From positions 1-64,000 of the forward strand of contig NZ_BPUO01000016.1 in NCBI RefSeq assembly GCF_022179805.1: 64,000 bases of DNA, in the 5' to 3' direction. Positions 45,292 through 54,124 of this stretch are shown here, in pieces. A program made the translations under genes and the position numbers. Source of the stretch: Cupriavidus pauculus (lineage in GTDB: Bacteria; Pseudomonadota; Gammaproteobacteria; Burkholderiales; Burkholderiaceae). Numbering within the stretch: the first letter of the stretch is position 1; the number at the start of each line of letters is the position of its first letter. The notes beneath the pieces were generated by a model. It was not told where the DNA came from and did no database searches. It worked only from the letters and a program-made list of their open reading frames with translations.

Positions 45292-45753
45292 ATGGCGACC
45301 AAAGCGAAACCGACCGCGAAGACTGCAACCAAGCCTGCCGCCAAGAAGGCCGCAGCAACCAAGGCACCCGTGAAGGCTGCCGCAAAGAAGGCCGCCGCTC
45401 CGGCCAAGAAGGCTGCTCCCGCCGCTGCTCCGACCGTGAAGCCGCTGAAGGACACCTTCAACAAGTCGAGCCTGGTCGCTCACCTGGTAGCGCAAACCCA
45501 GCTCGAGCCGAAGGCCGTGAAGACGGTGCTGGCCCATCTGGAAAACACCATCGTTAGCGCGCTGAACAAGAAGGGCGCTGGCGAATTCACGCTGCCGGGC
45601 CTGCTGAAGGTGACCGCACAGCAAGTGCCGGCCAAGAAGAAGCGCTTCGGCAAGGACCCGTTCACGGGTGAAGAGCGTTGGTTCCCGGCCAAGCCGGCCA
45701 GCGTCAAGGTGAAGGTCCGTCCGCTGAAGAAGCTGAAGGACGCTGCGGCCTGA
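45292..45753 (+). CDS. HU-like DNA-binding protein with Lys/Ala/Pro-rich N-terminal tail
   Basis: A 153-residue protein in two parts. Residues 1 to about 50 are a low-complexity histone H1-like tail of Ala/Lys/Pro repeats (KAAATKAPVKAAAKKAAAP). Residues about 51-153 are a divergent HU/IHF-type domain (NKSSLVAHLVAQTQLEPKAV...GAGEFTLPGLLKV...PFTGEERWFPAKPASVKVKV). It probably binds and compacts DNA. The upstream in-frame extension back to 45193 is not supported. A ribosome-binding site is weak. Similar H1-like fusions occur in other Burkholderiales. Confidence 0.88.
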   Translation: MATKAKPTAKTATKPAAKKAAATKAPVKAAAKKAAAPAKKAAPAAAPTVKPLKDTFNKSSLVAHLVAQTQLEPKAVKTVLAHLENTIVSALNKKGAGEFTLPGLLKVTAQQVPAKKKRFGKDPFTGEERWFPAKPASVKVKVRPLKKLKDAAA

Positions 45754-45823
45754 TCGCACACCCTTTGGTAGTCTTGTAGTCGCCAGTCCGCAGTCTGCCC
45801 AGTGCAGGCAGCGGGCGGCTTAA

Positions 45824-45856
45824 GACCCCGCGTCTCGAAAGAGCGCGGGGTTTTTT
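45824..45856 (+). terminator. Terminator of the HU-like gene
   Basis: Stem ACCCCGCG...CTC / GAG CGCGGGGT with a GAAA loop and one bulged T, followed by a run of six T. Confidence 0.9.
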
Positions 45857-45940
45857 GTTGTCGCACCCCTCTCGGATTCCCTCAAGTTCGCGGCCAGGAT
45901 GTCGTTGATGGTTCACATCGTTTAACGCGTGGTGGATCGC

Positions 45941-47494
45941 ATGGTCGCTATCTCTTCCGTAGGCTCGCAAGGTTTCGTCGGCGCGCAGGCCGCTTCGACA
46001 TCGACGGCAACTGTTGCCGGCGCCCCGGCACAGAACACGGCGACGCAGTCGTCCAGCGTCACGCTGGGCCAGAACGCATCGGTGCCGCCCAACTGGCCGA
46101 CATACACGGTACCGGGCGATGCATCCGCGCCGCTATGGGAGCACGCGGTATCCGACGCCATCTCGCTGCGCATGGCGGGAAACATCACCGCGACCGGGCT
46201 TGCCACGCGTTTTGGCGGACTTGGCGAGGCATTGCTGGGCCAGATCGCCAAGGGCGGCGGCGCGTTTTCGCAATCGGTGATCCAGCCGACGGCTGGCGGA
46301 TCGGTGGAGGGCATCGCGTCGTCGCGCTTCCAGGCCCAATCGGACAACCAGATTTCGCTGACGATCGGTACGCGCAGCGGCGCGACGGTGGCCATCACGC
46401 TGGGCAGCGATGGCGATCGGTTGCGTGTGCAGACGTCTGTGGCCGGCGGTGAACTGACCGACGCCGAGCGCGAGGCGGTGGGCAAGCTGTCGGCGGCGTT
46501 CCAGAAGTCAGTCGATGCCTTGTCGGAGGTGCCGCCGCGCGTCGATGTCAGCGACCTGATGCAGTACGACGCCACCCAGTTGTCGTCCGTGAAGCTGCAG
46601 GCCAGCATCGCGCTGGGCAACCACGAATTCCAGACGCTCGACTTCCAGGCCGACGACAAGCAGCGTTCGCTGACCGCCGTGGGACCCACTGGCACGGTCA
46701 AGCTCAAGGTCGATACGACGTCGCCGGCCATTCTCGGCACGGCGGAGCAGCAGGCCAAGGCCATCAGCGCCTACCTGAAGCAGTTCGATGATGCGAAAGG
46801 GCGCGGCCAGGGCGATGCCGCGCTGATGTCCATGTTCAAGGATGCGTTCAGCGCGCTGCACAGCCAGTATGGCACCGGCGGTGCCCAGCAGTCACAGCAG
46901 TCATCCGTGAAGCTGAGCGCCGGCGATCACGGCATGCTGACCGGGCTGGCCGACTTCTCGGCGTCGATCTCGCAGACCGCCGAGGCGGTCAATCCGCTGA
47001 AGTCCGACGAACGCGATACGTTCGACTACACGGTTTCCCAGGCCACGCAGGTGCAGGGCACGGGCCAGTCCGATCGCGGCGCGATTCAACAGCAGGAGTC
47101 GACCCTCGATGCCAGCTACCACCGCTCGCTGTACGCCGATACGACGCTATGGCTGACGGAAAGCCCGTACTCCCAGAGCTATTTCTACGATCAGATCCAC
47201 GACAAGGCCAGCAGCCGGGCCGAGTTCTCGTATGACGACGGCAAGCTGGCCAAGGCCACGCTGACCCAGTCGGCCGACCTGTCGCGGCGCACGCAGCAAT
47301 ACATGATGGGCCGCCTGGAAAGCGACACGACCACACCGGAATCGAAGTCCAACACGGTCGACGTGCTGGCGCTGGTCAAGGCCGCCGAGCAACAGGACGG
47401 CTTGCGCCGCAATGATGACAAGCAAGAACAACAGTTGCTGGCCATGCATGACCGGGTCCTGCTCCAACCGGACCCGGCACAGCTCAAGCGATAG
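45941..47494 (+). CDS. Large protein of unknown function
   Basis: A 517-residue protein I do not recognise. No signal peptide or transmembrane helix is evident. Residues 1-60 are rich in Ser/Thr/Ala/Gln (low complexity). The middle and C-terminal parts are polar and soluble-looking, with features such as LTIGTRSGATVAITLGSDGDRLRVQ, EQQAKAISAYLKQFDDAKG and SRAEFSYDDGKLAKATLTQSADLSRR. It contains no cysteine that I can see. ATG 45941 with GGTGG upstream is preferred over GTG 45929. Codon use looks native. The low-complexity N-terminus could be an export signal for a non-Sec route, but that is speculation. Confidence 0.75.
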   Translation: MVAISSVGSQGFVGAQAASTSTATVAGAPAQNTATQSSSVTLGQNASVPPNWPTYTVPGDASAPLWEHAVSDAISLRMAGNITATGLATRFGGLGEALLGQIAKGGGAFSQSVIQPTAGGSVEGIASSRFQAQSDNQISLTIGTRSGATVAITLGSDGDRLRVQTSVAGGELTDAEREAVGKLSAAFQKSVDALSEVPPRVDVSDLMQYDATQLSSVKLQASIALGNHEFQTLDFQADDKQRSLTAVGPTGTVKLKVDTTSPAILGTAEQQAKAISAYLKQFDDAKGRGQGDAALMSMFKDAFSALHSQYGTGGAQQSQQSSVKLSAGDHGMLTGLADFSASISQTAEAVNPLKSDERDTFDYTVSQATQVQGTGQSDRGAIQQQESTLDASYHRSLYADTTLWLTESPYSQSYFYDQIHDKASSRAEFSYDDGKLAKATLTQSADLSRRTQQYMMGRLESDTTTPESKSNTVDVLALVKAAEQQDGLRRNDDKQEQQLLAMHDRVLLQPDPAQLKR

Positions 47495-47524
47495 GGCCCA
47501 CCGGCTGCGGGCGGCCGGACGGAC

Positions 47525-48517
47525 TCAATAGGCCTTGAAGTTCGCCGCCACCCGCTGCCGCAGGAATTCTCCGGCGGCGATGGCCGGATAGCGCTTGCCC
47601 GGCCCCTCGATCACGGCTTCGCGATTCGCCTGGCAAAAGAACGCCAGGCTGTAGCGCGGCCCCATGTATTCGCCCGGCACCGGATTGCGTACCCGATGGA
47701 AGTTCGACGGCAACACGTCGTCGCTCCAGCGCATCAGCATGTCGCCGATATTGCAGGTGATGACATCCTCGTCGGGCGGAATAGGCGTCCACGCCTGCGC
47801 TTCCATTTCCTTGCCCGGGCAGACCTGCAGGCCACCCTGGCCCTGCCGCTGGAACAGCAGCGTCAGGCAGTCGAAATCGGTATGCGCGCCGGCGCGCCAG
47901 AGATCGAGCTTGTCCTGGGCCTCGGGCGGAATCGCGTAGTAGTGCAGCAGGCGCAGCGTGCTCTGGTAGTCGGGGGCGGCGGGGTCGTGGGCACGCGCGA
48001 AGAAGCCGGCGTCAAAGCTGAGCTTGTCGGCGAAGCAGGACAGCACCTTCATGCCGACGTCCCAGCATTGCCGCTCGAACGCGAGCATCGTCGCCTGGAA
48101 CCCGGGCAGTTCCGCCTCGGCAGGCCATAGCGGCGCCATATGCGGCCGCGTGATCTGGTACGACTCCTTCTGGTCGGGCGTGCCCGTGGACGGGCGCACC
48201 TGGGCGCGTGTTTCCCATCCGGCGTTATTGGCCTTCTGCAGCGGATATTGCGCTTTCACCGACTCGGGCAGCGCGAAGAACCGTTCGGTCATCGCAAACG
48301 CCTCGCGCACGGCGGCCAGGTCTATACCGTGGTTTTCAAGCTGGAAGAAGCCGATATCGACGGCGGCCTGCCACAGTTGATCGGCAATCTCGGGTTTGCG
48401 GCGGTCGAAGTCGGACAGGTCGATACGGCGAATCTCGCGCGTGTCGGTTTCGGTGCCGTGGGCACCCATGCGCGATTCGCGCGTCAGTTCGTGCAGGGAC
48501 AGGGTGGTGTCGGTCAT
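47525..48517 (-). CDS. Isopenicillin N synthase-like Fe(II)/2-oxoglutarate dioxygenase
   Basis: A 330-residue 2OG-Fe(II) oxygenase. Iron ligands are His212 and Asp214 (AHTDFDCLTLL) and His274 (NFHRVRNP); Arg288 and Ser290 in RYSLAFF bind 2-oxoglutarate. The N-terminal DIOX_N part includes VDIGFFQLENHGID. Substrate unknown; relatives range from ethylene-forming-type to catabolic oxygenases. It converges on the unknown gene at 45941. Confidence 0.9.
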   Translation of the reverse strand: MTDTTLSLHELTRESRMGAHGTETDTREIRRIDLSDFDRRKPEIADQLWQAAVDIGFFQLENHGIDLAAVREAFAMTERFFALPESVKAQYPLQKANNAGWETRAQVRPSTGTPDQKESYQITRPHMAPLWPAEAELPGFQATMLAFERQCWDVGMKVLSCFADKLSFDAGFFARAHDPAAPDYQSTLRLLHYYAIPPEAQDKLDLWRAGAHTDFDCLTLLFQRQGQGGLQVCPGKEMEAQAWTPIPPDEDVITCNIGDMLMRWSDDVLPSNFHRVRNPVPGEYMGPRYSLAFFCQANREAVIEGPGKRYPAIAAGEFLRQRVAANFKAY

Positions 48518-48830
48518 GTCGTTCCGGGGTTCAGGAATGGTTGAACGGGTCCGGCCGACCGTGGAACTGAAGGCTGATGGCGGAAGCAGGGCGCTCGAGT
48601 TCCGCGGCGATGGCGGACATCAAGAGCAATTTCCTGCCGCCTGCCTGATCCGAGCGGAACAGGGGGGTGGTTGAACGCTTCTACTCTTCGGGTTGAGACA
48701 ACGCAGGTTTCAGGCCAGCCGTTTGTGCCCGAAACGGCGCCGGCTTTCACCGGGATGGCGCGCGGCATGCCCAGTGTGGTGCACCGTAGCGCCGGCGTTG
48801 GTGCAAAGGGTTGGCGCGAACGGTTGGGCC
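48518..48830. other. Intergenic region without recognised features
   Basis: About 310 bases between the dioxygenase start and the kdgD terminator. I see no ORF with protein-like sequence, no hairpin and no promoter I would stand behind. Confidence 0.4.
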
Positions 48831-48860
48831 AAAAAAAAGGAGCCGACTGTGTCGGCTCCC
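48831..48860 (-). terminator. Terminator of kdgD
   Basis: Stem GGAGCCGAC/GTCGGCTCC with a TGT loop; on the minus strand it ends in eight T. It lies 32 bases beyond the stop. Confidence 0.93.
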
Positions 48861-48891
48861 AACGCTTCAACTCGATACGGTTACTGCCAGC

Positions 48892-49806
48892 TTACTGGGG
48901 TCCCAGCTTCTTGATCAGGGCGTCCAGCATGCCGAGTTCTTCCTCGGTCATGTCGGTCAGCGGGGCGCGCACCGGACCTGCGTCGTGGCCCACCAGCTTG
49001 GCACCGGCCTTGACGATCGACACGGCGTAGCCATGCTTGCGGTTGCGGATGTCCAGGTACGGCAGGAAGAAGTCGTCGATCAGGCGGCCGATGGTGGCGT
49101 GGTCGTCAGCGGCCACGGCACGGTAGAAGTCCATCGCGGTCTTCGGGATGAAGTTGAACACGGCCGACGAGTACACGGGCACGCCCAGTGCCTTGTAGGC
49201 AGCGGCATAGACTTCGGCGGTGGGCAGGCCACCCAGGTAGGCCAGGCGGTCGCCGAGCTTGCGGCGCACGCGCACCATGGCTTCGATGTCACCCACGCCG
49301 TCCTTGAAACCGATCAGGTTCGGGCACTTGTCCACCACCTTGGCCAGCAGGTCGGCGCCGATGCGCGAGTTGGCACGGTTGTAGACGATCACGCCGCACT
49401 TGGTGGCCTTGCAAACCTCTTCGATATGGTTGGCAATGCCGTCTTCGCTGGCTTCGGTCAGGTAATGCGGCATCAGCAGGATGCCGTGGGCGCCCAGGCG
49501 CTCGGCTTCCTTTGCGTATTCGATGGCCACGCGGGTCGGGCCGCCGGCGCCGGCCAGGATGGGCACCTTGCCACGGCAGGTTTCCACCGCGGTGCGGATC
49601 ACGTTCGAATAGTCCTGCTGCGTCAGCGAGAAGAACTCACCAGTGCCGCCAGCGGCGAACAGGGCCGAGGCGCCGTACGGAGCCAGCCATTCCAGGCGCT
49701 CGGTATAGGTGTCGGCGCGGAAGTTGCCTTGCGCATCGAAATCGGTGACGGGGAACGAGAGCAGGCCTTCGGAAATAATCTGCTTAAGTTCTTGCGGTGT
49801 AGTCAT
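48892..49806 (-). CDS. kdgD: 5-dehydro-4-deoxyglucarate dehydratase
   Basis: A 304-residue member of the DHDPS/NAL class I aldolase family that converts 5-keto-4-deoxyglucarate to 2,5-dioxopentanoate with loss of CO2 and water. GGTGEF at 53-58, Tyr142 in IVYNRANS and Schiff-base Lys168 in LIGFKDG. Start 49806 (MTTPQEL) has AGGAAGAG upstream; an ATG seven codons earlier is less likely. It is divergent from the transporter and garD genes that supply its substrate. Confidence 0.95.
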   Translation of the reverse strand: MTTPQELKQIISEGLLSFPVTDFDAQGNFRADTYTERLEWLAPYGASALFAAGGTGEFFSLTQQDYSNVIRTAVETCRGKVPILAGAGGPTRVAIEYAKEAERLGAHGILLMPHYLTEASEDGIANHIEEVCKATKCGVIVYNRANSRIGADLLAKVVDKCPNLIGFKDGVGDIEAMVRVRRKLGDRLAYLGGLPTAEVYAAAYKALGVPVYSSAVFNFIPKTAMDFYRAVAADDHATIGRLIDDFFLPYLDIRNRKHGYAVSIVKAGAKLVGHDAGPVRAPLTDMTEEELGMLDALIKKLGPQ

Positions 49807-49904
49807 GTCGCTCTTCCTGATCGCCACATGGCGAATGATGGTTTAGGTGTGGAACAAGGCTGGTAGTACCTCGCTCCATCGTTCTGGATGTTTCGAGATA
49901 AGTC

Positions 49905-49933
49905 ATCGTACAACTAACAACTTGACCATGCAA
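49905..49933 (-). promoter_or_regulatory. kdgD promoter overlapped by a GntR/FadR-type operator candidate
   Basis: On the minus strand TTGCAT (49928-49933) and TACGAT (49905-49910) are separated by 17 bases. On the plus strand TCGTACAACTA (49906-49916) fits the FadR-type consensus TNGTNNNACNA and overlaps the -10 box. A matching site lies at 50166. Confidence 0.5.
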
Positions 49934-50154
49934 GCGGTATGGACGAAACCGAGGGAAAACCCCGGTTGGGAGGGTCTGGAAGGTGGCGTTCCGGCCAGCG
50001 CTGGCATGCCAACACGTGAGGGCGGAGCGGTGGTCTGAACGACCGGAGAGCCGCAAGCCAATTGAAAGCAAAGGAATTTTTGCGATGCACTGCAACATGG
50101 CAATTTGCACCAGGGCAGGGTAAACGCGCACTGCGGTGGACGGAACCCCGTCCT

Positions 50155-50176
50155 TATAATTCCGGTCGTACGACGA
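50155..50176 (+). promoter_or_regulatory. gudP-type gene promoter (-10) with operator candidate
   Basis: TATAAT at 50155-50160 is a perfect -10 box, although the -35 is poor. TCGTACGACGA at 50166-50176 again fits TNGTNNNACNA and would cover the transcription start. Confidence 0.5.
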
Positions 50177-50239
50177 CATATCACAAGCCGGTCCCGACGC
50201 ATTCCCGCATCCAGGTCTACCGGCTGTGAGGAGACCCAG

Positions 50240-51607
50240 ATGAACGCAACACCCACTTCAAGCGCTGCCGTGGCATCCGATGCCCGCCGCACCAATGTCC
50301 GCTACTGGATCCTGGCACTGATCTTCATCGTGACCACGATCAACTACGCGGATCGTGCCACGTTGTCCATCACTGGCCCCGCCATGCGCGAGGAGTTCGG
50401 CTTCTCGGCCGTGCAGATGGGCTATATCTTCTCTGCCTTCAGCTGGGCCTACGTGATGGCGCAGATTCCGGGCGGCTGGCTGCTCGACCGTTTCGGCGCG
50501 CGGCGCATCTACGCGTTCAGCATCTTCCTCTGGTCGTTCTTCACGCTGCTGCAGGGCTGGATTGGCGCGCTGGCCATCTTCGGCCAGGCCATTACCGTGC
50601 TGTTTGCCCTGCGCTTTGCCGTGGGCCTGGCGGAATCGCCGGCCTTTCCGGCCAACGCCAAGGTCGTGGCAAGCTGGTTCCCGACCGCCGAACGCGGTAC
50701 CGCATCGGCCATCTTCAACGCCGCGCAGTACTTTGCGGCCGTGGTGTTCACGCCGCTGATGGCGTGGATCGTCCATAGCTGGGGCTGGCACCACGTCTAT
50801 CTGTGGATGGGCATCATGGGCATGCTGCTGGCGCTGGTGTGGCTCAAGGTCATGCGCAGCCCGGCCACGCACCCGGGCGTGAACCAGGCCGAGCTCGACC
50901 ACATCGCGCAGGGCGGCGGCCTGATCCAGATGGGCGAAGGCGAAGGCGAGGGCAAGGCCGCGAAGAGCGCCAACCCGGCCGGCTGGTTCTACGCCCGCCA
51001 ACTGCTGACCAACCGCATGCTGGCTGGCGTGTACCTGGGCCAGTACTGCATCAACGTGCTGACGTACTTCTTCCTGACGTGGTTCCCGGTGTACCTGGTG
51101 CAGGCGCGCGGCATGTCGATCCTGAAGGCCGGTTTCGTGGCCTCGCTGCCGGCGATCTGCGGTTTCCTGGGCGGCGTGCTGGGCGGCGTGATCTCCGACA
51201 CGCTGCTGCGCCGTGGCCATTCGCTGACCGTGGCGCGCAAGGTACCCATCGTGGCCGGCATGCTGCTGTCCGTGACGATGGTGGCCTGCAACTACGTGGA
51301 TGCCGAGTGGCTGGTGGTGGCCATCATGGCACTGGCGTTCTTCGGCAAGGGCATTGGCGCGCTGGGCTGGGCCGTGGTGGCCGATACGGCGCCCAAGGAA
51401 GTGATCGGCCTGGCCGGCAGCATCTTCAACACGTTCGGCAACATCGCCGGCATCGTGACGCCAATCGTGATCGGCTATATCCTGAGCACCACGGGCTCGT
51501 TCAACGGCGCGCTGGTGTTCGTGGGTGTCAATGCCCTGGTCTGCGTGCTGAGCTACCTGGTGATCGTCAAGGACATCCGCCGCGTCGAACTGAAGCACCC
51601 CCAATAA
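50240..51607 (+). CDS. MFS transporter of the glucarate/galactarate (GudP-like) family
   Basis: A 455-residue, 12-helix anion:cation symporter-family MFS permease. RYWILALIFIVTTINYADRATLSI, GWLLDRFGARRIY and FAVGLAESPAFPANAKVVASWFPTAERGTASA are characteristic of GudP/GarP/ExuT-type sugar-acid carriers. The start ATG at 50240 has GAGGAGA upstream. It lies 16 bases before garD, so it probably imports galactarate and/or glucarate. Confidence 0.93.
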   Translation: MNATPTSSAAVASDARRTNVRYWILALIFIVTTINYADRATLSITGPAMREEFGFSAVQMGYIFSAFSWAYVMAQIPGGWLLDRFGARRIYAFSIFLWSFFTLLQGWIGALAIFGQAITVLFALRFAVGLAESPAFPANAKVVASWFPTAERGTASAIFNAAQYFAAVVFTPLMAWIVHSWGWHHVYLWMGIMGMLLALVWLKVMRSPATHPGVNQAELDHIAQGGGLIQMGEGEGEGKAAKSANPAGWFYARQLLTNRMLAGVYLGQYCINVLTYFFLTWFPVYLVQARGMSILKAGFVASLPAICGFLGGVLGGVISDTLLRRGHSLTVARKVPIVAGMLLSVTMVACNYVDAEWLVVAIMALAFFGKGIGALGWAVVADTAPKEVIGLAGSIFNTFGNIAGIVTPIVIGYILSTTGSFNGALVFVGVNALVCVLSYLVIVKDIRRVELKHPQ

Positions 51608-51623
51608 AGAAGGAATCCCCATC

Positions 51624-53213
51624 ATGTCGGACCTGTCGGTACAAAACGCCCAGGCTGCGGAGCAACGCCCGCCGCTGTACATCCGCATCCACGCCAGTGA
51701 CAACGTGGCCATCGTCGCCAACGACGGCGGCCTGCCGGCCGGCACAGTGTTTCCGTGCGGCCTGACCCTGGTGGAACGCGTGCCGCAGGGCCACAAGGTG
51801 GCGCTGGTCGACCTGAAGAAGGGCGATGCCGTCACGCGCTACAACGTGACCATCGGCTACGCGCTGCAGGACCTGCCGCGCGGCAGCTGGGTCAACGAGC
51901 GCGTGATCGAAATGCCGGTGGCGCCGGGCCTGACCGACCTGCCGATCAGCACGCGCCTGCCGGAGCCGCTGCCGCCGCTGGACGGCTATACGTTCGAAGG
52001 CTTCCGCAATCCGGACGGCTCGGTGGGCACCCGCAACATCCTGGCCATCACCCAGACCGTGCAGTGCGTGGCCGGCGTGGTCGACCACGCGGTGCGGCGC
52101 ATCAAGGCCGAACTGCTGCCGAAGTATCCGAACGTTGATGACGTGGTGGGGCTGGAGCACACCTACGGCTGCGGCGTCGCCATCGACGCACCCGACGCCG
52201 TGGTGCCGATCCGCACGCTGCGCAATATCGCGCTGAACCCGAATTTTGGCGGCACCGCGATGATGGTGAGCCTGGGCTGCGAAAAGCTGCAGCCGGACCG
52301 CCTGATGCCGCCGGGCACGATTCCGATCCAGACCGGCGCGGGCGAAGTGCAGGTGGGCGTGGTCTGCCTGCAGGACGACAAGCACGTGGGGTTTGGCTCG
52401 ATGATCGATTCGATCCTTGAGATGGCCATCCCGCATCTGGAAAAGCTGAACGCCCGCCAGCGCGAAACGGTGCCCGTTTCCGAGCTGGTAGTGGGTGTGC
52501 AGTGCGGCGGCAGCGATGCTTTCTCGGGCGTCACGGCCAACCCGGCCGTGGGCTTTGCCACCGACCTGCTGGTACGTGCCGGCGCCACGGTGATGTTCTC
52601 GGAAGTGACCGAGGTCCGTGACGGCATCGACCAGCTCACCTCGCGCGCCGCCACACCCGAAGTGGCCGAGGCAATGATCCGCGAGATGGATTGGTACGAC
52701 AAATACCTGGACCGTGGCCGCGTGGACCGCAGCGCCAACACCACGCCGGGCAACAAGAAGGGCGGCCTGTCGAACATCGTCGAAAAGGCCATGGGTTCGA
52801 TCGTGAAGTCGGGCAGCGCGCCGATCTCGGGCGTCGTGGCGCCGGGCGAGAAGGTCAAGACGCGCGGCCTGATCTACGCCGCCACGCCGGCCAGCGACTT
52901 CATCTGCGGCACGCTGCAGTTGGCCGCCGGCATGAACCTGCACATCTTCACCACGGGCCGCGGCACGCCCTACGGCCTGGCCGAAGTACCGGTGATCAAG
53001 GTGGCCACGCGCAGCGACCTCGCACGCCGCTGGCACGACCTGATGGACGTGAACGCCGGCCGCATCGCCACGGGCGAAGCCACGATCGAGGACGTGGGCT
53101 GGGAGCTGTTCCGCCTGATGATCGACGTGGCCAGCGGCCGCAAGAAGACCTGGGCCGAGCACCACGGGCTGCACAACTCGCTGGCGCTGTTCAACCCGGC
53201 GCCGGTGACCTGA
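51624..53213 (+). CDS. garD: Galactarate dehydratase
   Basis: A 529-residue enzyme of the UxaA/altronate dehydratase family that converts galactarate to 5-keto-4-deoxy-D-glucarate. An N-terminal SAF-like domain (about 15-100, IRIHASDNVAIVANDGGLPAGT) is followed by the catalytic region with GSVGTRNI, HTYGCGVAIDAPDA, LGCEKLQPDRL and QCGGSDAFSGVTANPAVG. Its product feeds KdgD, encoded divergently. No tartronate-semialdehyde branch gene is present, so the oxidative route to 2-oxoglutarate is the likely one. Confidence 0.95.
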   Translation: MSDLSVQNAQAAEQRPPLYIRIHASDNVAIVANDGGLPAGTVFPCGLTLVERVPQGHKVALVDLKKGDAVTRYNVTIGYALQDLPRGSWVNERVIEMPVAPGLTDLPISTRLPEPLPPLDGYTFEGFRNPDGSVGTRNILAITQTVQCVAGVVDHAVRRIKAELLPKYPNVDDVVGLEHTYGCGVAIDAPDAVVPIRTLRNIALNPNFGGTAMMVSLGCEKLQPDRLMPPGTIPIQTGAGEVQVGVVCLQDDKHVGFGSMIDSILEMAIPHLEKLNARQRETVPVSELVVGVQCGGSDAFSGVTANPAVGFATDLLVRAGATVMFSEVTEVRDGIDQLTSRAATPEVAEAMIREMDWYDKYLDRGRVDRSANTTPGNKKGGLSNIVEKAMGSIVKSGSAPISGVVAPGEKVKTRGLIYAATPASDFICGTLQLAAGMNLHIFTTGRGTPYGLAEVPVIKVATRSDLARRWHDLMDVNAGRIATGEATIEDVGWELFRLMIDVASGRKKTWAEHHGLHNSLALFNPAPVT

Positions 53214-53224
53214 GCGTTATCGTC

Positions 53225-53245
53225 CCGGCCGCCTGGGGCGGCCGG
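53225..53245. terminator. GC-rich hairpin after garD
   Basis: A perfect 9-bp stem CCGGCCGCC/GGCGGCCGG with a TGG loop, 12 bases after the garD stop and just before the convergent stop at 53254. No T tract follows, so intrinsic termination is doubtful. Confidence 0.4.
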
Positions 53246-53253
53246 AGCCCGGC

Positions 53254-53622
53254 CTACTGCATGCACTTTTCCCGATAGACGCGCTGGAGCTGCCGGCGCG
53301 TCCGGTCACGCTCGACGGTCGAAATTTCATTGCCCTGGCTGTTTTCCACCGGCGCGTTCGACGGCCGATAGCTGCGGCTTGGCGTCTCGCCGATCTGCAG
53401 GGCCAGCTGGTCGCACTGATCTTCGAGCGACGGCGGGGTGGACGGCGTGGGTTGGAACCGGATCGATCCCTGGCGCACTGCGTCGTTGATGGCATCGTTG
53501 ATGGCGGCGTCGCCGGCCGACGAAGGCTGCGGCGTCTGTGCGTGCCCATGGAACAGGGGCGTCAGGCCAGCAAACAACACGGTAAGCAACGCAAGTTGCG
53601 ATGCGTGACGGCGCAGCAGCAT
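53254..53622 (-). CDS. Small secreted hypothetical protein
   Basis: A 122-residue protein with a signal peptide (about 1-28, LALLTVLFAGLTPLFHGHAQ). The mature part has two cysteines (LEDQCDQLALQI and the C-terminal REKCMQ) and an Arg/Glu-rich end (ERDRTRRQLQRVYREK) that is probably helical. The start has GGGAGA upstream. No family is recognised with confidence. Confidence 0.7.
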   Translation of the reverse strand: MLLRRHASQLALLTVLFAGLTPLFHGHAQTPQPSSAGDAAINDAINDAVRQGSIRFQPTPSTPPSLEDQCDQLALQIGETPSRSYRPSNAPVENSQGNEISTVERDRTRRQLQRVYREKCMQ

Positions 53623-53774
53623 GAAAGTCTCCCAGGCACGTACTCGCGTTCCGCTGCGGTGCGGCGGAAGGCGGGTTGCGGGCCACCGGTCTGGTGGCTG
53701 AAACGATGGTAGCGCCGATTCCACATGGCCGTCCATGACCATCGGTGCCGGCCGCAGCGGATCGTACGGGCCGC

Positions 53775-54014
53775 TCAGGCCGGCGCGCGCAATGCCAGGT
53801 TCAACTGGTCCACTGCCTCGGCCCAGTCCGCATCCTCCATGATCTCGTCGCGCAGCAGCGTAGCCTGCGCCGGCGTCCAGTACGGCGCATCCCAGAGGTC
53901 GACGTCGGACGCCAGCGGAGAATGGCTGCCGATAAAGGCCCGGATGCTGGCCTCGTCGGACGGCAGGCCGAGCTGCGCGAACAGGTCCGAGAACTGATGA
54001 AATGGCGTATCCAT
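53775..54014 (-). CDS. DUF2789 family protein
   Basis: A 79-residue acidic protein beginning MDTPFHQFSDLFAQLGLPSD and ending in DADWAEAVDQLNLALR, matching the small DUF2789 family of proteobacteria. AAGGA precedes the ATG. No function is known and no partner is evident. Confidence 0.82.
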   Translation of the reverse strand: MDTPFHQFSDLFAQLGLPSDEASIRAFIGSHSPLASDVDLWDAPYWTPAQATLLRDEIMEDADWAEAVDQLNLALRAPA

Positions 54015-54124
54015 GGCGTCGTCCTTGGGGTGGCTGGCCGCCGGTGCGGCCGTGGCAGCTTCCAGCTTAGGCCAGGTTGGGCGAGTCGGTAGTCGGACTG
54101 CCGCTGAAATCGGGGTACGCGAAA

